A stretch of 64,000 bases of DNA. Source: Citrus sinensis. Its lineage: Eukaryota; Streptophyta; Magnoliopsida; Sapindales; Rutaceae. The translations under genes and the position numbers were made by a program. Location: NCBI RefSeq assembly GCF_022201045.2, contig NC_068558.1, forward strand, positions 6,539,501 to 6,603,500. Reading direction: 5' to 3'. Numbering within the stretch: position 1 is the stretch's first letter; every line of letters starts with the position of its first letter. A model generated the notes under the pieces. It saw nothing but the letters and a program-made list of their open reading frames with translations, was not told the DNA's origin and did not search any database. This document shows, in pieces, positions 63,607 to 64,000 of this stretch.

Positions 63607-63908
63607 ATTTTTGGCCATCGAGTCATTAAAAAAGCCCACAACAAAAATGCCCCCTCTCCTGCATTAACCTCGAATTTGGGGCCCACCCACTATAATTTTC
63701 GCGCAAAATTTCCTTTTACCCGACGGTTTCTGTTACTGAGCTTTCCCGGGAAAAAATAAATAGATAAACTAATAAAGAGAGGAAAACGTTTAAATAAAAA
63801 AAGAATATTAACTCAATAATTTAACCAAAACTCAAACTAGAATCTATTCCCCTTTTCTTTATCTCTAGAGTAGGGTTCCTCTGATCTGAGTAATAATTGT
63901 AATCCGCT
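63607..63908. other. Promoter and 5' UTR of the last gene
   Basis: About 300 bp of noncoding DNA with an AAATAAATAGATAAA tract near 63757, then a CT-rich leader up to the ATG at 63909. Confidence 0.35.
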
Positions 63909-64000
63909 ATGGACGATCCCACGGAAAGTCCACAGCTGAATCTCCCACCGACAATGTCGCTTCAACCACTGACCCCACCGTCGGATCACATCAGCCGCAT
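63909..64000 (+). CDS. Unidentified gene, first exon, cut by window end
   Basis: An ATG after a leader-like stretch opens a frame that stays open to the window edge. It begins MDDPTESPQLNLPPTMSLQP and continues LTPPSDHISR. It is Pro/Ser/Thr-rich and GC-richer than its surroundings, as in first exons of plant genes. I do not recognise the family. The ORF is too short to stand alone, but codon use and position support a real start. Confidence 0.5.
   Translation, partial: MDDPTESPQLNLPPTMSLQPLTPPSDHISR

Overview
This window is nuclear DNA from a dicot plant. Genes are split by AT-rich introns with GT-AG borders, intergenic DNA is AT-rich, and there are LTR elements, MITEs and SINE-like heads. 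Every named gene belongs to a plant family. The anthocyanidin synthase protein matches my memory of sweet orange ANS very closely, so Citrus (Rutaceae) is my best guess. That is recollection, not a search.

Layout. 1-6178: an LTR retrotransposon of Ty3/gypsy type, probably Tat-like. It has gag and protease only, then a 118-bp tandem array and an antisense coiled-coil ORF where pol would be expected. Its 5' end lies outside the window. 8478-10593 (-): a BOD1/SHG1-domain (COMPASS Shg1-like) gene. 13137-16059 (-): a YTH-domain m6A reader of the DC type. 17.3-24.4 kb: gene-poor, with two long-TIR Mutator-like elements and a LINE RNase H relic. 24481-25429 (+): a bHLH transcription factor. 25.4-30.3 kb: gene-poor with MITEs. 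30524-32447 (+): a hydroxypyruvate reductase (HPR3-like), followed by a decayed paralogue at 32.87-33.83 kb. 34970-36148 (-): anthocyanidin synthase (ANS/LDOX). 36.4-42.8 kb: gene-poor. 42823-47329 (+): PGRL1. 48444-51225 (-): a SAP18 gene that has lost central exon sequence and contains a transposon-rich insertion. 53746-55088 and 56049-57457 (+): two tandem alpha-expansins. 59770-60699 (+): an intronless DUF1191 membrane protein. 63909 to the end (+): the first exon of an unidentified gene.

The genes are not an operon-like system. They are unrelated housekeeping, chloroplast, cell-wall and pigment genes with two local tandem duplications (HPR and expansin). The points most worth a second look are the composite LTR element, the broken SAP18 locus, the palindrome shared by both expansin promoters, and a set of four foldback-type elements with 9-10 bp target-site duplications. 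I did not find a clearly new biological system. Exon borders were read by eye from frame continuity and GT-AG signals.
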